Part shown: positions 8,344 to 15,845 of the stretch, piece by piece
How the letters are laid out: the number at the start of each line of letters is the position of its first letter
Position numbering within the stretch: position 1 is the stretch's first letter
Source: Clostridia bacterium
Lineage (GTDB): Bacteria; Bacillota; Clostridia; Oscillospirales; CAG-272
Direction: 5' to 3'
Assembly (NCBI GenBank): GCA_017533565.1
Contig: JAFXHU010000001.1
Location: 1-49,200, forward strand
DNA length: 49,200 nt
The notes under the pieces: model-generated
Told to the model about the DNA's origin: nothing
Database searches by the model: none
What the model saw: only the letters and a program-made list of their open reading frames with translations
Program-made: the position numbers and the translations under genes

Positions 8344-8372
8344 GAAAGGCACCCACCAAAATGATGGATGCC
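8344..8372 (-). terminator. Terminator of rplM-rpsI
   Basis: On the minus strand, GGCATCCATCA pairs with TGGTGGGTGCC (11 bp, three G-U) across a 3-base loop, followed by TTTCTCTTTT. It lies 26 bp after the rpsI stop. Confidence 0.8.
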
Positions 8373-8415
8373 ATAGAACCACAGGGGTGGTTTCTGATTA
8401 TCTCTTCGAGAACTG
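8348..8415. repeat. 68-bp direct repeat, inner copy (overlaps rpsI stop)
   Basis: The copy in its natural place: 8398-8415 are the last six codons of rpsI (stop included) and 8348-8397 its 3' untranslated region. The 120-bp stretch between the copies (8228-8347) has no gene. It holds an inverted repeat and a block (GATAATCAAAATCCACCCC) that resembles sequence just outside the outer copy. Confidence 0.9.
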
Positions 8416-8799
8416 AGGAGCGCGGCGAGCAGCCTTCAAGCCGTACTTCTTTCTTTCCTTCATACGAGGGTCACGAGTGAGGAAGCCTGCCTTCTTAAGA
8501 AGGGGCTTATAGCTTTCGTCAGCGGTAAGGAGTGCGCGAGCAACGCCGTGACGGATAGCACCCGCCTGACCGGAGAAGCCGCCGCCCTTTACGTTAGCGA
8601 CGATATCGAACTTACCAACGGTTTCGGTAACACCGAAGGGCTGGTTTACAATAAGCTTAAGGGTCTCAAGACCAAAGTAATCGTCAATATCTCTGCCGTT
8701 GATGGTGATAGCACCGGTACCGGGGTAAAGACGAACTCTTGCAACGGACTTCTTTCTTCTGCCCGTGCCGTAAAAATAGGGTTTTGCACTGGTATACAT
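8398..8799 (-). CDS. rpsI: 30S ribosomal protein S9
   Basis: 133 residues including the usual core ([13 protein letters not shown] near the N-terminus, [19 protein letters not shown] in the middle) and the strictly conserved basic end ([13 protein letters not shown]), whose C-terminal Arg reaches the P-site tRNA. It is the second gene of the standard rplM-rpsI operon, 18 bp after rplM. The start ATG follows GGAGG. Its last six codons lie inside a duplicated 68-bp segment. Confidence 0.97.
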   Translation of the reverse strand: MYTSAKPYFYGTGRRKKSVARVRLYPGTGAITINGRDIDDYFGLETLKLIVNQPFGVTETVGKFDIVANVKGGGFSGQAGAIRHGVARALLTADESYKPLLKKAGFLTRDPRMKERKKYGLKAARRAPQFSKR

Positions 8800-8817
8800 T
8801 CTTCTTATCCTCCCTTA

Positions 8818-9243
8818 TCAGTCAAGTACGATGGGCTTCTGTGCAGCCTGCTCGTGATTTTCGCCTGCGTAAACGTGAAGGCGGGTGAACGCCTTTCTGC
8901 CAAGAGAGTTGTGGGGAAGCATACCCTTTACTGCAAGCTCCATTGCCATCTCGGGACGGTTAGCCATAAGGGTCTTGTACTGAACCTCCTTAAGACCGCC
9001 GATGTAACCGGAATGGTGACGGTAGTACTTCTGCTCAAGCTTCTTACCGGTGAGAACCGCCTTGGAAGCGTTGATGATGATAACGAACTCACCGCAATCT
9101 GCATGAGGGGTGAACTCGGGTCTGTGTTTGCCGCGAAGAATGTTAGCGGCCTTTACCGCGGTCTTGCCAAGAGGCTGACCGGCAGCGTCGATAACGAACC
9201 ATCTGCGCTCGATGTTGTTCGCGTTAGCCATAAAAGTGGACAT
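8818..9243 (-). CDS. rplM: 50S ribosomal protein L13
   Basis: 141 residues starting MSTFMANANNIERRW at 9243. The frame is open for 65 more codons upstream, but these run through the leader and promoter, and GGAGG precedes 9243 at normal distance. Family hallmarks: WFVIDAAGQPLGKTA, RGKHRPEFTPH, NASKAVLTGKK, MLPHNSLGRKAFTRLHVYAG. L13 initiates 50S assembly and in Firmicutes the operon is often autoregulated through its leader. Confidence 0.97.
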   Translation of the reverse strand: MSTFMANANNIERRWFVIDAAGQPLGKTAVKAANILRGKHRPEFTPHADCGEFVIIINASKAVLTGKKLEQKYYRHHSGYIGGLKEVQYKTLMANRPEMAMELAVKGMLPHNSLGRKAFTRLHVYAGENHEQAAQKPIVLD

Positions 9244-9267
9244 TTCTTTATTCCTCCGTTTTGATTT

Positions 9268-9284
9268 GTGCGCCCGTGGCACAC
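9268..9284 (-). promoter_or_regulatory. Leader hairpin of rplM (possible L13 autoregulatory element)
   Basis: In the short 5' leader, GTGTGCC pairs with GGCGCAC across an ACG loop. L13 leaders with regulatory hairpins are known in low-GC Gram-positives; whether this is one cannot be decided by eye. Confidence 0.35.
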
Positions 9285-9304
9285 GTCTTTTTTCAAGCCC
9301 GTTA

Positions 9305-9333
9305 ATTATAGCACAAGCACCCGTCTTTGTCAA
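9305..9333 (-). promoter_or_regulatory. Sigma-A promoter of rplM-rpsI
   Basis: Minus strand: perfect TTGACA, 17 bp ending in TGC, perfect TATAAT, as expected for a ribosomal protein operon. Confidence 0.92.
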
Positions 9334-9534
9334 TGGGTTTTTGAAAACTTTTTTTCGTAAAAATGATTTAGAAAACGAAAGCTCGTTTTTTCTCCCGTTT
9401 TCTCGCGTTTGCTCGTTTTTTCGCAATCGCAAAATCAAAAATTTTTTGAAAATTTTTCACGGCGCACACCGCTTTTTGCCGAATTTATATTCATTTTCGC
9501 TAATTTCCCGCCTCTTTCTTTGTCCGTTACGACG

Positions 9535-9572
9535 AAGCCACTCCCACCAAAAAGGGGAGTGGCTTTTCGTTT
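9535..9572 (+). terminator. Hairpin in the gap upstream of rplM
   Basis: An 11-bp perfect stem AAGCCACTCCC / GGGAGTGGCTT with a 9-base loop, followed on the plus strand by TTTTCGTTT. No plus-strand gene precedes it. The rest of the gap 9334-9534 is AT-rich with repeated CTCGTTTTTT tracts, and I see no gene in it. Confidence 0.55.
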
Positions 9573-9591
9573 ATAAATCCTAATTTTCGCC

Positions 9592-9637
9592 CCAAAAAAC
9601 GGGGAAGGGCGCGCCCCGTAGCTCGGTACGGTGCGCC
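9592..9637 (-). terminator. Probable terminator of the Mrr operon
   Basis: Directly after the stop of the 9639 gene: a GC-rich imperfect stem (GGCGCACCGTA against TACGGGGCGCGCC), then on the minus strand CTTCCCCG and a T6 run (9594-9599). Confidence 0.6.
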
Positions 9638-9638
9638 G

Positions 9639-9848
9639 TCAAATCTGCTTGTTTACGCTCTTGTATTCGTCGTAGCGGCGGTAGTATTTGCACCCGCGCG
9701 TATTTCCGCCGAGAAAATCCACCATCTCGTCCTCGTCGAGCGAAAGGGTACAGGAATACTCGTCGGTAAGCTCGTCGTAATCGTAGAATTGACAGTCCTC
9801 GCAGGTGGCGTTGCCCACCCTCGTATATTTTGAAAAATCAAGTGCCAT
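9639..9848 (-). CDS. Small four-cysteine protein (DUF6472-like)
   Basis: 69 acidic residues with C16xxC19, C33 and C53 (ATCEDCQFYDYDE, YSCTLSLDEDEM, RGCKYYRRYDEY). It looks like the short clostridial family I remember as DUF6472, of unknown function; four spaced cysteines suggest one bound metal. It is the last gene of a four-gene operon and starts 8 bp after the preceding stop, with AGGTGG as ribosome site. Confidence 0.75.
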   Translation of the reverse strand: MALDFSKYTRVGNATCEDCQFYDYDELTDEYSCTLSLDEDEMVDFLGGNTRGCKYYRRYDEYKSVNKQI

Positions 9849-9856
9849 AAAACCAC

Positions 9857-10354
9857 CTACGCCGAAAGGGTTGCCACAACGAATAAAATAACGATGCCGA
9901 TAACCGCAAGCGAAAGCCCTATCGCCGAGATAAGCCGTTGCTTTTTCTGATCGGCACGAAGCTTTTCGAGAAGCCTGCCGTATTCCGCCTCCGCCTCGCT
10001 TGCAAGCACGCTTACTCCCTTTGATAGGCTGTCAAAGCCCGAAAGCCTTTCAACCGTTTCCTCCACCATATCCGAAAAGGAGGACAAATCCCTCTCGAGC
10101 AGGCTGTCGTCCACCGCGCCGCCGCGAATTTCCGCCCCGACCGAAAGGCAATACTCGTCGCCCCTTGCCGTATCCTCCGCGGAAATAACCACCGAAACTG
10201 TGACGAATTTCGCCCGCTTGGGGCTTTCAACCGTTTGCAAAAGCGCACTCATATAGCTGCATTCAACGCTCGCCGAAAGTCCGATTTCGCGTATTTTCTC
10301 CGCCGCAAGCTCCGCCGCCGCGGTCATTTTCTCTATCGCAAGTCCGCTTTGCAT
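9857..10354 (-). CDS. Tail-anchored hypothetical protein, paralogue-like partner of 10358-10843
   Basis: 165 residues. An N-terminal helix, a beta-rich middle (TVSVVISAEDTARGDEYCL), a long acidic helical stretch (about 85-138) and one C-terminal membrane helix (LISAIGLSLAVIGIVILFVV) ending at the last residues. The build repeats that of the next gene upstream, suggesting a diverged pair, though identity is low by eye. It starts 3 bp after the neighbour's stop, so translation is coupled. No recognised family. Confidence 0.7.
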   Translation of the reverse strand: MQSGLAIEKMTAAAELAAEKIREIGLSASVECSYMSALLQTVESPKRAKFVTVSVVISAEDTARGDEYCLSVGAEIRGGAVDDSLLERDLSSFSDMVEETVERLSGFDSLSKGVSVLASEAEAEYGRLLEKLRADQKKQRLISAIGLSLAVIGIVILFVVATLSA

Positions 10355-10357
10355 AGC

Positions 10358-10843
10358 CTACCTCAAAACGAGCTTCATCGCAATGCAAATTGCCGCAACC
10401 ACGAGAATTACCGCCGTCGCACCTATCGCAATCCAAAGCCTGTCGGAGGTTTCGCGGTTAATTCTTTCAAGCTCCGCAGCATAAGCGGCGTCAAGCTCCG
10501 CATCTATCCTCTTTCCGACCTCCAAAATTGTGGCGGTCTTATCCTCGGAGTCCTTAAGCGCGGCGGCAATTTCCGAAAGATTTTTGCGAAAGCTCTCGAT
10601 TTGCCCGTCAAGCTCCTCCTTGTCAACCGTATCGTCGTCGTTTATATCTACCTCGAGCGAGATGTATATCCTGTCCTCATCGCTCATTCCCTCCGTGCCG
10701 AGCATTACCGCGCCAAAGGTATAGGAGGACTCCTCCGACCCCTCGACCTCTGCGGAATATTCGATGCCCTCTATGCCCGAAAGCAGCTCTCTTGCCCATT
10801 GCATCTCGCCCTCGAGCGCGATTTTTAATTCGTTTACCGTCAT
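10358..10843 (-). CDS. Tail-anchored hypothetical protein
   Basis: 161 residues with the same plan as the downstream gene: N-terminal helix, beta strands (RIYISLEVDINDDDTVDK), a helical acidic segment and a C-terminal membrane helix (LWIAIGATAVILVVAAICIA) followed by a basic KLVLR. The bulk would face the cytoplasm. It lies 54 bp downstream of the Mrr-like nuclease gene with no terminator between. No recognised family. Confidence 0.7.
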   Translation of the reverse strand: MTVNELKIALEGEMQWARELLSGIEGIEYSAEVEGSEESSYTFGAVMLGTEGMSDEDRIYISLEVDINDDDTVDKEELDGQIESFRKNLSEIAAALKDSEDKTATILEVGKRIDAELDAAYAAELERINRETSDRLWIAIGATAVILVVAAICIAMKLVLR

Positions 10844-10897
10844 TCTTCTTTTCCTTTTTATTCCTTTAAAGTTTTTTCTTTTCGTTAAGTCCCTCGC

Positions 10898-11860
10898 TCA
10901 AAGCGTTTTTCCGTCGATACAGTATTTTCCGTGTCTTTTTTTGATACCGTATTGACACTCTATTGCCATTTCGAAAATCTTTTCGCCGTTTACGCCGACA
11001 CAGTTGTCAATGCTCTCGAGAAACGCGCTTGCCGACGGGTGAAAATCCGACGTAGTGGCGTAAATCCCGCGCGACCCCTGTGCCGCGCAAACCGCCCCGT
11101 AAAAGCCTCTTACCGAGGTTTCCACCACAAGCTCGTTGCGGTTTTTCGCCTGTATCATAATCTCCTCGCGAAAGCCGAGCGCATCAACCGTCCGTATTAT
11201 TCCGTCGATGCCGCCGTCCGCCGCCCCTCCCGTGGTAAACGCCTCGGTGACCGTCTTTCCGTTTTTGGAAAGGTACTTTGACAAAAGGGTGACTATGTAA
11301 TGCTCGAAAAACTCTCCGCCCTTTGAATGAAGTCGGGTGATGAAATCCGCCTTCAGCGAGAGAATGGAGGAAATATCGTCAACGCTCGCCATTTTTTCGG
11401 GAGCTATCAAATACCGTCCCTCCGAAAGCGTAATAACGCCAAGGGTTGTAAGCCGCTTTAATACCTGTCCAATAAGGCTGTAAAGCGTTTGGTCGTCCTT
11501 TTGCGTTGCGGTCCTGTCTGTGCCGAAAAATCTCTCAAGACGGGAGCGTATCGCCGCCCGTGTAAGCGGACCCTCCCGCAAAAGATTTATAATCTCTCTT
11601 TCACAGTTTTCCGCACGGAGTGCGACGGGTCGGGTGGTATTCAAAACGAGATTGTCCTTTGCCACCGAAACGACGCCGTTTTCCTGCATCTCGGTGATAA
11701 CCGCACCAACCTCTCCGCGAAGGCGCGACCTGTCGGCGGGGCAGGTGTCCTCCTTACAGATTTTTCCCACCGTCCTGTCGATAAGCTCGCCGCGCGATGT
11801 CGTACCGCGCTCTATCTCGTCGATAATCAGCCTGTATATTCTCTTGTGATTAACCTGCAT
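10898..11860 (-). CDS. Mrr-like restriction endonuclease (PD-(D/E)xK)
   Basis: 320 residues. The start is the ATG of MQVNHKRIYRL, 6 bases after GGAGG; an upstream in-frame start would cover the promoter. The N-terminal half carries winged-helix-like segments (ERGTTSRGELIDRTVGKI, REGPLTRAAIRSRLERFF). The C-terminal third fits the Mrr catalytic core: a helix with Glu (GGEFFEHYIVTLL), then DGGIDGII, then MIQAKN (the D...QxK pattern), and a strand GSRGIYATTSDFHPSA. Mrr enzymes cut methylated or foreign DNA, or act in stress response. No methyltransferase is near, fitting a stand-alone modification-dependent nuclease. Confidence 0.8.
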   Translation of the reverse strand: MQVNHKRIYRLIIDEIERGTTSRGELIDRTVGKICKEDTCPADRSRLRGEVGAVITEMQENGVVSVAKDNLVLNTTRPVALRAENCEREIINLLREGPLTRAAIRSRLERFFGTDRTATQKDDQTLYSLIGQVLKRLTTLGVITLSEGRYLIAPEKMASVDDISSILSLKADFITRLHSKGGEFFEHYIVTLLSKYLSKNGKTVTEAFTTGGAADGGIDGIIRTVDALGFREEIMIQAKNRNELVVETSVRGFYGAVCAAQGSRGIYATTSDFHPSASAFLESIDNCVGVNGEKIFEMAIECQYGIKKRHGKYCIDGKTL

Positions 11861-11915
11861 AGCGCACCTCCGAAAAAGCCTTTTGACAAAGGGGCGAAAA
11901 TATACCTCTACCATA

Positions 11916-11944
11916 ATAATAGCATATTATTTTGAAAAGTTCAA
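11916..11944 (-). promoter_or_regulatory. Sigma-A promoter of the Mrr operon
   Basis: Minus strand: TTGAAC, 17 bp ending TGC, TATTAT, 55 bp before the start codon. Confidence 0.75.
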
Positions 11945-11960
11945 TAATAATTTTAAAATT

Positions 11961-12060
11961 CTCCCGCGCCCTCCCGCGCCGCACCCTGCAAAGCCTTCGC
12001 ACCTTCCAACGCCCGCCCGTGCCGCACCCTGCAAATCCTCCGCGCCCTCCCGCGCCTGCC
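11961..12060. repeat. GC-rich imperfect direct repeats
   Basis: The gap 11945-12070 has no gene. It contains CTCCCGCGCC three times and a longer unit GCCGCACCCTGCAAA twice (11979 and 12021), each followed by CCT(T/C)CGC. Low-complexity C-rich DNA, function unknown. Confidence 0.65.
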
Positions 12061-12070
12061 GCCTTACGAA

Positions 12071-12096
12071 AAAGGGGCGGGGAAAAGTCCCCGCCC
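12071..12096 (-). terminator. Terminator of the ABC exporter operon
   Basis: GGGCGGGG / CCCCGCCC perfect 8-bp stem, 6-base loop. On the minus strand a T-run (CTTTTTC) follows. Confidence 0.85.
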
Positions 12097-12139
12097 GAAG
12101 CCTCGGCGTAATACCGCCGTTTCCGTCGCATTGCCGTAT

Positions 12140-13912
12140 TTATTTTGCAAACTGACTGTTGAAAAGCTCAAAGTAGAAGCCGCCGCGCGCCAAAAGCTCC
12201 TCGTGCGTGCCCGTTTCGACGATATTTCCGTCGCGCATCACGAGAATGAGGTCGGAGTCCATAACAGTCGAAAGCCTGTGCGCCACGACGAAGCTCGTGC
12301 GCCCACGCATCATCTCGGAGAATGCCTTTTGAATACGGATTTCGGTGCGCGTGTCGATGGAGGAGGTCGCCTCGTCGAGTATAAGCATCGGAGGCAGACA
12401 GAGCATTACCCTCGTTATGCAGATAAGCTGCTTTTGCCCCTGCGAAAGCTCCTCGCCGCCCTCTCCGATGCGGGTGTCGTACCCGTTTTTGAGCCTCTTT
12501 ATGAAGCTGTGCGCGTGTGCTGCCCTCGCCGCCGCGATAACCTCCTCGTCGGTGGCGTCGGGCTTGCCCATTTTGATGTTATCCCTGACGCTCGCGGGCG
12601 AAAGCCAGGTGTCCTGAAGCACCATTCCGTAATTTTTTCGCAGCGAATGGCGCGTAATATCGCGAATGTCCGTGCCGTCAACCGAAATACCGCCGCCCGT
12701 AACGTCGTAAAATCTCATTAAAAGGTTAATAAGCGTCGTCTTTCCACAGCCCGTCGGACCGACGATGGCAACCCGCTTTCCGCGCGTTACCTCAAGCGAA
12801 ATCCCCTCAATAAGCGGTATTTCGGGAGTATAGGAAAAGCTAACGTCCGAAAGGCTTACGTCACCCTCCGCAACTCCAAGCACCACCGCATCCGCCCCGT
12901 CGGGAATTTCGCACGGCTCGTCGATAATCTCGAGAATCCTGCCCGCCGAGGCAAGCGCGTTTTGAAACTCGGTAACAACTCCCGAAATCTCGTTAAACGG
13001 CTTCGTGTACTGATTTGCGTAGGAGAGCAGAGCCGCTAACTCTCCCACCGTAAGCAGTGCCGCGCCCGCACCGTTATCCGTAAGCACGAGCAAAGCTCCG
13101 ACGAGAGCCACCGCCGCGTAAACGAGCGAGTTTACAAACCTCGTAAGCGGGTTGGTAAGCGAGGAGAAGAATATCGCCTTAAGCGACCGCGCCTGAAGAC
13201 TGCCGTTAAGCTCGTCGAATTTCGCCTGCGACTCGTCCTCGTGCGAAAACGCCTTGACAATCTTCTGGTTGGAAAGCATCTCGTTGACGTGGGAGGTCGT
13301 TTTCGCCTCCGCCTCCGCGCGAAGCTTGAACATATTGAAGGTGCGGGAGGCAATAAATTTTGCCACCAAAAGCGAAATCGGGGTAAGAACGAATACCACG
13401 AGCGCAACCGCCCAGTTGAGGTATATCATAATTCCGAGGGTTATCACTATCGTAAGAATACCCGAAAGCAGCTGCGTAAAGCCGAGCAAAAGACCGTCGG
13501 CAAGCTGCTCCGCATCGTTGATAATCCTGTTTACCGTGTCGCCCGTGCGGTGCGAATCGTGGTAGGAAAGGGGAAGCCTTTCAAGCCTCTCAAACGCATC
13601 GTTGCGAATGTCGCGTACCACGCCGAGCGCGATACGGTTGTTAAGCGTGGAGCATATCCATTGCGAAAGCGCCGCCCCGCCGACGAGGATTGCCGCAAAA
13701 ATCAAAATTTCAAGTATTGCATCGAGCTTTACCTCGCCGGCCCCCGTGATAAGATCGATTGCATCACCGACAAGCACGGGAATATAAAGCGAAAGTGCAA
13801 CCGTAATTACGGTAAAAATTGCCGAAACGGGCAAAAGAAGCCTGTATTTTCCTATGTATTTAAGAGCGCGGCGAAGAACGCGAGCGCCCCCTCTGCCGTT
13901 TTTCTTACTCAT
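12140..13912 (-). CDS. ABC exporter subunit with canonical ATPase site
   Basis: 590 residues. The start is the ATG of MSKKNGRGG at 13912, overlapping the previous stop by 8 bp. An N-terminal six-helix exporter membrane domain (about 20-330) is fused to a nucleotide-binding domain. Walker A is GPTGCGKTT (about 380), Q-loop MVLQDTWL, signature LSQGQKQ, Walker B MLILDEATSSID, switch AHRLST. The catalytic Glu and His are intact. With the upstream gene it should form a heterodimeric multidrug or lipid-type exporter in the cytoplasmic membrane, and this subunit supplies the hydrolysing site. Confidence 0.92.
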   Translation of the reverse strand: MSKKNGRGGARVLRRALKYIGKYRLLLPVSAIFTVITVALSLYIPVLVGDAIDLITGAGEVKLDAILEILIFAAILVGGAALSQWICSTLNNRIALGVVRDIRNDAFERLERLPLSYHDSHRTGDTVNRIINDAEQLADGLLLGFTQLLSGILTIVITLGIMIYLNWAVALVVFVLTPISLLVAKFIASRTFNMFKLRAEAEAKTTSHVNEMLSNQKIVKAFSHEDESQAKFDELNGSLQARSLKAIFFSSLTNPLTRFVNSLVYAAVALVGALLVLTDNGAGAALLTVGELAALLSYANQYTKPFNEISGVVTEFQNALASAGRILEIIDEPCEIPDGADAVVLGVAEGDVSLSDVSFSYTPEIPLIEGISLEVTRGKRVAIVGPTGCGKTTLINLLMRFYDVTGGGISVDGTDIRDITRHSLRKNYGMVLQDTWLSPASVRDNIKMGKPDATDEEVIAAARAAHAHSFIKRLKNGYDTRIGEGGEELSQGQKQLICITRVMLCLPPMLILDEATSSIDTRTEIRIQKAFSEMMRGRTSFVVAHRLSTVMDSDLILVMRDGNIVETGTHEELLARGGFYFELFNSQFAK

Positions 13913-15632
13913 TTTCGCTACCCCCCTTCTTGAACTGGGTGTAGTAAATCTCGCGGTAAAGCTCGCATTTTTCCATAAGCTCCGCGTGCGTGCCGATACC
14001 AACCGCCGCACCGTCGTCAAGCAGAATGATTTTGTCCGCATTCATTACGCTGGAGGCTCTTTGCGATACGATAAAGACCGTCATTTTGCCCTTCATATCG
14101 GCAATTGCCCGACGTAAAGCCGCATCGGTTGCAAAGTCAAGCGCCGAAGCCGAGTCGTCAAGCACCAAAATTCTCGGATTTCCAACGAGCGCGCGAGCAA
14201 TCGTAAGCCTTTGCCTTTGACCGCCCGAAAGGTTTCTTCCGCCCTCCTCGATAACCGCGTCAAGACCGCCCTTTTTGTCAAGCACGTCGGACGCCTGCGC
14301 GATTTTTACCGCCTCCATAATTTCCTCGTCGGAGGCATTCGGGTCGCGCCATTTGAGGTTGTCGCGAACGGTGCCGCTGAAAAGCACCGCCCTTTGCGGA
14401 CACATACCTATCATTTCGCGAAGCGCGCGCGGGTCGTAATCGCAAACGTTGACCCCATCGACGAGGACCTCGCCCGCCTCCGCCCTGTAAAACGCGGGAA
14501 TAAGGTTGACGAGCGTTGATTTTCCCGAGCCTGTACCGCCGATAATGCCGACGGTTTCGCCCCATTTCGCACTAAAGCTTATATTCTCGAGCGCAGCCTC
14601 GGGCGCGCCCGCATATCTTGCATACACACCGCGAAGCTCCACCGCATACTCCGAGCCTACGCCGCATACCGCCTTACCGTCGGTGTCGGTTGACTCCACG
14701 TCCAGCACGTCGGCAATTCTCGTCGCGGAGGCAAGAGCCTTCGATATCGAAATTATAAGATTTGCAAGCTTTATAAGCTCTACGAGAATTTGCGACATAT
14801 AGTTATAAAGCGCAAGCACCTGTCCTTGCGAAAGGTTGCCGAGATTTACCTCCACCGCGCCCGCATAAATAAGCACCAAAATCGCCGCGTTTATAAGCAG
14901 GAAGGTAAGCGGATTCATAAGCGCGGAAATGCGTCCTACCCGCTTTGAAACGGTGGTAAGCAGCTGGTTTTCCTCGCGAAATTCGGCAATCTCGTCCTCC
15001 TCCTTGCCAAAGGCGCGAATAACCCTCACACCGTCAAGGTTTTCCCTCGCGGTGCAAAGAAGGGCGTCGGTTTTGCCCTGTACCCTTTTGTACATCGGCA
15101 TCGTAAGAAGCATAATTCCGAATACGACGATAGAGAGCAGGGGAATTACCGCAACGAAGGTAAGTGCCGATTTGAAATCAATCGTAAAAGCCATAATTGC
15201 CGCGCCGAAAACCACGAAGGGCGAGCGCAAAAGCAATCGGAGCGCAAGGTTAAGACCGTTTTGCACCTTTGTGGAGTCCGCGCTCATTCGCGTTATCATC
15301 GTGGACGTGCCGATGCGGTCGATGTCGGAGTAGGAAAGAGAGCCGAGCTTTGCAAAAAGCGCGCTTCTTATTCTGCCGACGAAGCCAACCGATGCACGCG
15401 CGCAAAAAAACTGCGCCGTTACCGAAAAGGCAAGACCGATAAGACCCATAAGAGCGAGAAGGAGCGCCATTTTGAGAATATAGCCCCTGTCCCCCTCGGC
15501 AATACCGCGGTCAACGATAGTCGCAATTACAAGCGGAACGATAAGCTCAAGGGTCGCCTCGCAAAGCTTGAAAAGCGGACCAAGCACCGAATCCCGCCAA
15601 TGCGGCTTCAGATATCTTAAAAGTCGTTTCAT
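13905..15632 (-). CDS. ABC exporter subunit with degenerate ATPase site
   Basis: 575 residues, same build as its partner: membrane domain 15-300, Walker A GGTGSGKST (about 365), signature LSGGQRQ. Walker B reads LVLDDSASALD, so the catalytic Glu is Asp, and the switch motif is VSQRASS, so the switch His is Gln. This is the pattern of asymmetric heterodimeric exporters such as TM287/288, LmrCD and BmrCD, where one composite site binds ATP without efficient hydrolysis. The start ATG follows AGAGGT; the gene is first in the operon. Confidence 0.92.
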   Translation of the reverse strand: MKRLLRYLKPHWRDSVLGPLFKLCEATLELIVPLVIATIVDRGIAEGDRGYILKMALLLALMGLIGLAFSVTAQFFCARASVGFVGRIRSALFAKLGSLSYSDIDRIGTSTMITRMSADSTKVQNGLNLALRLLLRSPFVVFGAAIMAFTIDFKSALTFVAVIPLLSIVVFGIMLLTMPMYKRVQGKTDALLCTARENLDGVRVIRAFGKEEDEIAEFREENQLLTTVSKRVGRISALMNPLTFLLINAAILVLIYAGAVEVNLGNLSQGQVLALYNYMSQILVELIKLANLIISISKALASATRIADVLDVESTDTDGKAVCGVGSEYAVELRGVYARYAGAPEAALENISFSAKWGETVGIIGGTGSGKSTLVNLIPAFYRAEAGEVLVDGVNVCDYDPRALREMIGMCPQRAVLFSGTVRDNLKWRDPNASDEEIMEAVKIAQASDVLDKKGGLDAVIEEGGRNLSGGQRQRLTIARALVGNPRILVLDDSASALDFATDAALRRAIADMKGKMTVFIVSQRASSVMNADKIILLDDGAAVGIGTHAELMEKCELYREIYYTQFKKGGSENE

Positions 15633-15685
15633 AAAACAAAACCTCTTGTCGGCACAAAGCCGAAGCAGAAATATTTATCCATATA

Positions 15686-15714
15686 ATTCTATCATATATA
15701 AAAAAATAAATCAA
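15686..15714 (-). promoter_or_regulatory. Probable promoter of the ABC exporter operon
   Basis: Minus strand: TTGATT, 17 bp, TAGAAT, about 54 bp upstream of the first gene in an otherwise AT-rich stretch. Confidence 0.6.
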
Positions 15715-15782
15715 GTACCAAAAACGAATATAAATGCGTGATAACAAACCGAGCGCCAAAGTGCAAGACGCGGCTGCTGTAA

Positions 15783-15820
15783 AAAACACCCCACCCGAAA
15801 TTTAACACGGGTGGGGGTGT
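15783..15820 (-). terminator. Terminator downstream of thrS-galM
   Basis: Stem ACACCCCACCCG / CGGGTGGGGGTGT (one bulge) with an 11-base loop, then a T6 run on the minus strand. Its right arm and loop (AAATTTAACACGGG) match, reversed, the 19-bp repeats that flank the TIR gene at 45200 and 46239. Confidence 0.8.
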
Positions 15821-15845
15821 AAACCTAATAAATGTAAATAACTAT

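Noticed and set aside
8160-8415. Transposon insertion with target-site duplication at rpsI
   Set aside because: A 68-bp identical flank is far longer than any transposase target duplication, and no transposase or terminal inverted repeats are present; segmental duplication or attachment sites fit better.
8548-9264. 238-codon plus-strand frame across rpsI and rplM
   Set aside because: Spans two certain ribosomal protein genes on the other strand.
8818-9438. 206-residue version of L13
   Set aside because: The extra 65 residues run through the leader and promoter; MSTF at 9243 has GGAGG and fits the family length.
12131-13933. Several plus-strand frames over the ABC exporter
   Set aside because: Shadows of the exporter genes; no ribosome sites, no domains.
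12140-14041. 633-residue version of the second exporter subunit
   Set aside because: The first 43 residues overlap the previous gene and do not look like exporter sequence; the ATG at 13912 fits the family.
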